Position numbers and translations under genes: made by a program. The notes under the pieces were generated by a model. It searched no databases, was not told the DNA's origin, and saw only the letters and a program-made list of their open reading frames with translations. Of a stretch of DNA of 64,000 nt, positions 62,405-64,000 are shown piece by piece. The DNA is from Tous-C4FEB sp044356555 (GTDB taxonomy: Bacteria > Verrucomicrobiota > Verrucomicrobiia > Opitutales > Opitutaceae), in contig JBIKWB010000005.1 of assembly GCA_044356555.1 (NCBI GenBank), positions 62,001-126,000 on the forward strand, given 5' to 3'. The stretch's first letter is position 1. Every line of letters begins with the position of its first letter.

Positions 62405-63625
62405 ATGGCAAACACATTTGTTTTTTCCTCCGAATCCGTCGGCGAGGGTCATCCAGACAAAGTCGCTGACTTGATCTCTGACAGCGTCCTAGATGCCTGC
62501 TTGGCCATCGATAAGACGAGCCGCGTCGCCTGCGAAACCTTCGTCAAGTCCAACATCGTGGTGGTTGGGGGTGAGATCACGATCCCGAAGCTCCAAGACA
62601 AGAAAACGGGTAAAACCAAGGCCCTTGAGGAGGCGATCAATCTCGGTAAGATTATCCGCGACGCGATTCGGCATATCGGTTATACGAACGACGATGATGT
62701 GTTTCACGCCGACACTGTTTTCATCAACAACTACCTGACTGCCCAGTCAGCAGACATCTCCCAAGGTGTTGATGCGAAAAAAGTTGAGGGCAAGAAGACC
62801 GCCGAGCAAGGCGCCGGTGATCAAGGCCTCATGTTCGGCTACGCGTGCAGCGAGACACCCGAATTGATGCCCACCCCGGTGATGTTTGCTCACCGCCTTG
62901 GTCGAGAGCTCACCAAAATCCGCAAGAGCGGCAAAGTGAAGTGGCTCCGGCCCGACGCGAAGTCCCAAGTTTCTGTGCGCTACGTCGACGGTAAGCCCAC
63001 CGAGGTCGTGAATGTCGTCATTTCGACCCAGCACACCGCAGATGTTTCTCACTCGGAAATCGAGTCGTTCCTCATCGATCACGTCGTCAAGAAGGTCATC
63101 CCTGCCTCGATGCTGAATGACCGCACCGAATATCTCATCAATCCGACCGGTCGCTTTGTAATCGGCGGACCCCAAGGCGACTCCGGTCTTACCGGCCGCA
63201 AGATTATCGTTGATACCTACGGCGGTTGGGGACGTCACGGCGGCGGCGCGTTCTCGGGCAAAGATCCCTCCAAGGTCGACCGCTCAGCTGCCTATATGGC
63301 GCGTTGGGTGGCCAAGACAATTGTCGCCTCGGGCCTCTCGTCGATCGCTGAACTCCAGGTCGCTTACGCCATCGGCCACCCGAAGCCTGTGAGTGTTTAC
63401 GTCGATACCTTCGGTACCGGTGTCGTGGCCGACTCCATCATCTCCGAAGCGGTGCAAAAAGTCTTCAGTTTCAAGCCCGCCGATATCGTCAAGCAGCTCA
63501 ATCTGCTGCGGCCCATCTATCGCGAAACCACCAACTACGGACATTTCGGCAAAGCCGGTCTCCCGTGGGAAATCACCAACAAAGCCTCCGCACTCAAAGC
63601 GGCGGTCAAAGCTCTGTCCAAATAA
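62405..63625 (+). CDS. metK: S-adenosylmethionine synthase
   Basis: A 406-residue enzyme making SAM from methionine and ATP. The start MANTFVFSSESVGEGHPDKVADLISD at 62405 matches the family, and GEGHPDK is the ATP-binding signature. Other conserved sites are GAGDQGLMFGYA, FVIGGPQGDSGLTGRKIIVDTYGGWGRHGGGAFSGKDPSKVDRSAAY (motif 2, at about residues 258-305) and the ending NYGHFGK. It is followed 35 bases later by ahcY, so SAM synthesis and SAH removal are co-expressed. Confidence 0.97.
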   Translation: MANTFVFSSESVGEGHPDKVADLISDSVLDACLAIDKTSRVACETFVKSNIVVVGGEITIPKLQDKKTGKTKALEEAINLGKIIRDAIRHIGYTNDDDVFHADTVFINNYLTAQSADISQGVDAKKVEGKKTAEQGAGDQGLMFGYACSETPELMPTPVMFAHRLGRELTKIRKSGKVKWLRPDAKSQVSVRYVDGKPTEVVNVVISTQHTADVSHSEIESFLIDHVVKKVIPASMLNDRTEYLINPTGRFVIGGPQGDSGLTGRKIIVDTYGGWGRHGGGAFSGKDPSKVDRSAAYMARWVAKTIVASGLSSIAELQVAYAIGHPKPVSVYVDTFGTGVVADSIISEAVQKVFSFKPADIVKQLNLLRPIYRETTNYGHFGKAGLPWEITNKASALKAAVKALSK

Positions 63626-63660
63626 ACCTCTCCTGTCCGCGCTCACGCGCACTATCCTTC

Positions 63661-64000
63661 ATGGCAAAAAAAACCAAAGCCGACTTCCACGTTAAAGACA
63701 TCACTCTAGCCGACTGGGGTCGGAAAGAGCTCAACGTAGCCGAGCACGAGATGCCCGGCCTCATGTCGCTCCGTAAAAAATACGGTCCGAAAAAGCCGCT
63801 TAAGGGCGTCCGCGTCACCGGTTCGTTGCATATGACGATCCAGACGGCGGTGCTGATCGAGACCATGGTCGAACTTGGCGCCGATGTGCGCTGGGCTTCC
63901 TGCAACATCTTTTCCACGCAAGACCACGCCGCCGCCGCGATCGCGAAGGCCGGCGTGCCCGTCTTCGCTTGGAAGGGCGAGACTCTCGAAGAGTATTGGG
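63661..64000 (+). CDS. ahcY: Adenosylhomocysteinase (3' end outside window)
   Basis: The first 113 residues of S-adenosylhomocysteine hydrolase, which splits SAH into adenosine and homocysteine and so relieves inhibition of methyltransferases. The start MAKKTKADFHVKDI leads into ITLADWGRKELNVAEHEMPGLM, then SLHMTIQTAVLIETMVELGADV and the CNIFSTQDHAAAAIA stretch that is diagnostic of the family. It runs past the window edge. It lies 35 bases after metK with no terminator between. Confidence 0.97.
   Translation, partial: MAKKTKADFHVKDITLADWGRKELNVAEHEMPGLMSLRKKYGPKKPLKGVRVTGSLHMTIQTAVLIETMVELGADVRWASCNIFSTQDHAAAAIAKAGVPVFAWKGETLEEYW

Overview
The window is about 64 kb of a GC-rich chromosome. 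Several signs point to the phylum Verrucomicrobiota, probably Opitutaceae or a near relative: two secreted DUF1080 proteins, a Tat-exported Gfo/Idh oxidoreductase, a DUF5069 protein, a monomeric NADP isocitrate dehydrogenase, menaquinone and lipid A genes, and many dense overlapping operons. This placement is inferred from gene content alone. I saw no tRNA, rRNA, CRISPR array, transposase or prophage genes.

Left part (1-13 kb). A hybrid sensor kinase runs in from the left edge. It is followed by secreted DUF1080 proteins, a DUF5069 protein, a Nudix hydrolase that looks less GC-rich than its surroundings, and a dienelactone hydrolase. After a roughly 660-base non-coding gap comes a four-gene cluster (6.3-10.2 kb): a ParA-type ATPase, an unrecognised 282-residue protein, a coiled-coil protein and an outer-membrane barrel. 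This is the best candidate for an undescribed system. A plant/cyanobacterial-type IspH with a long N-terminal extension and a coupled 85-residue protein follow, then a RES/Xre toxin-antitoxin pair.

Middle part (13-41 kb). These are mostly housekeeping genes: alaS (carrying an in-frame REP-like palindrome), leuB, and a compact overlapping operon (GltS-type transporter, D-aminoacylase, MBL hydrolase, ribD, rdgB). A sensor kinase, response regulator and PQQ/cytochrome c dehydrogenase form one operon. Then come metG, menF-menD, a von Willebrand-like surface protein with an altered metal site, a Tat-exported oxidoreductase, a lipoprotein, a lower-GC gene fragment, icd, and an lpxI / bifunctional nuclease / tRNA-dihydrouridine synthase group.

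Right part (41-64 kb). An exopolysaccharide export operon (FecR protein, barrel, Wza-like protein, Wzc-like tyrosine autokinase) ends in a strong terminator whose arm has been duplicated. leuS is divergent from a long operon: an active HtrA protease, a paralogue that has lost its catalytic residues, ribE, a uracil-DNA glycosylase lacking most iron-sulfur ligands, opgG, a new small membrane protein, and opgH. A signalling operon follows (REC-histidine kinase, single-domain regulator, 70-residue protein, GspE/PilB ATPase, with an Hpt protein downstream). The window closes with metK and the start of ahcY, preceded by a structured leader that may bind a metabolite.
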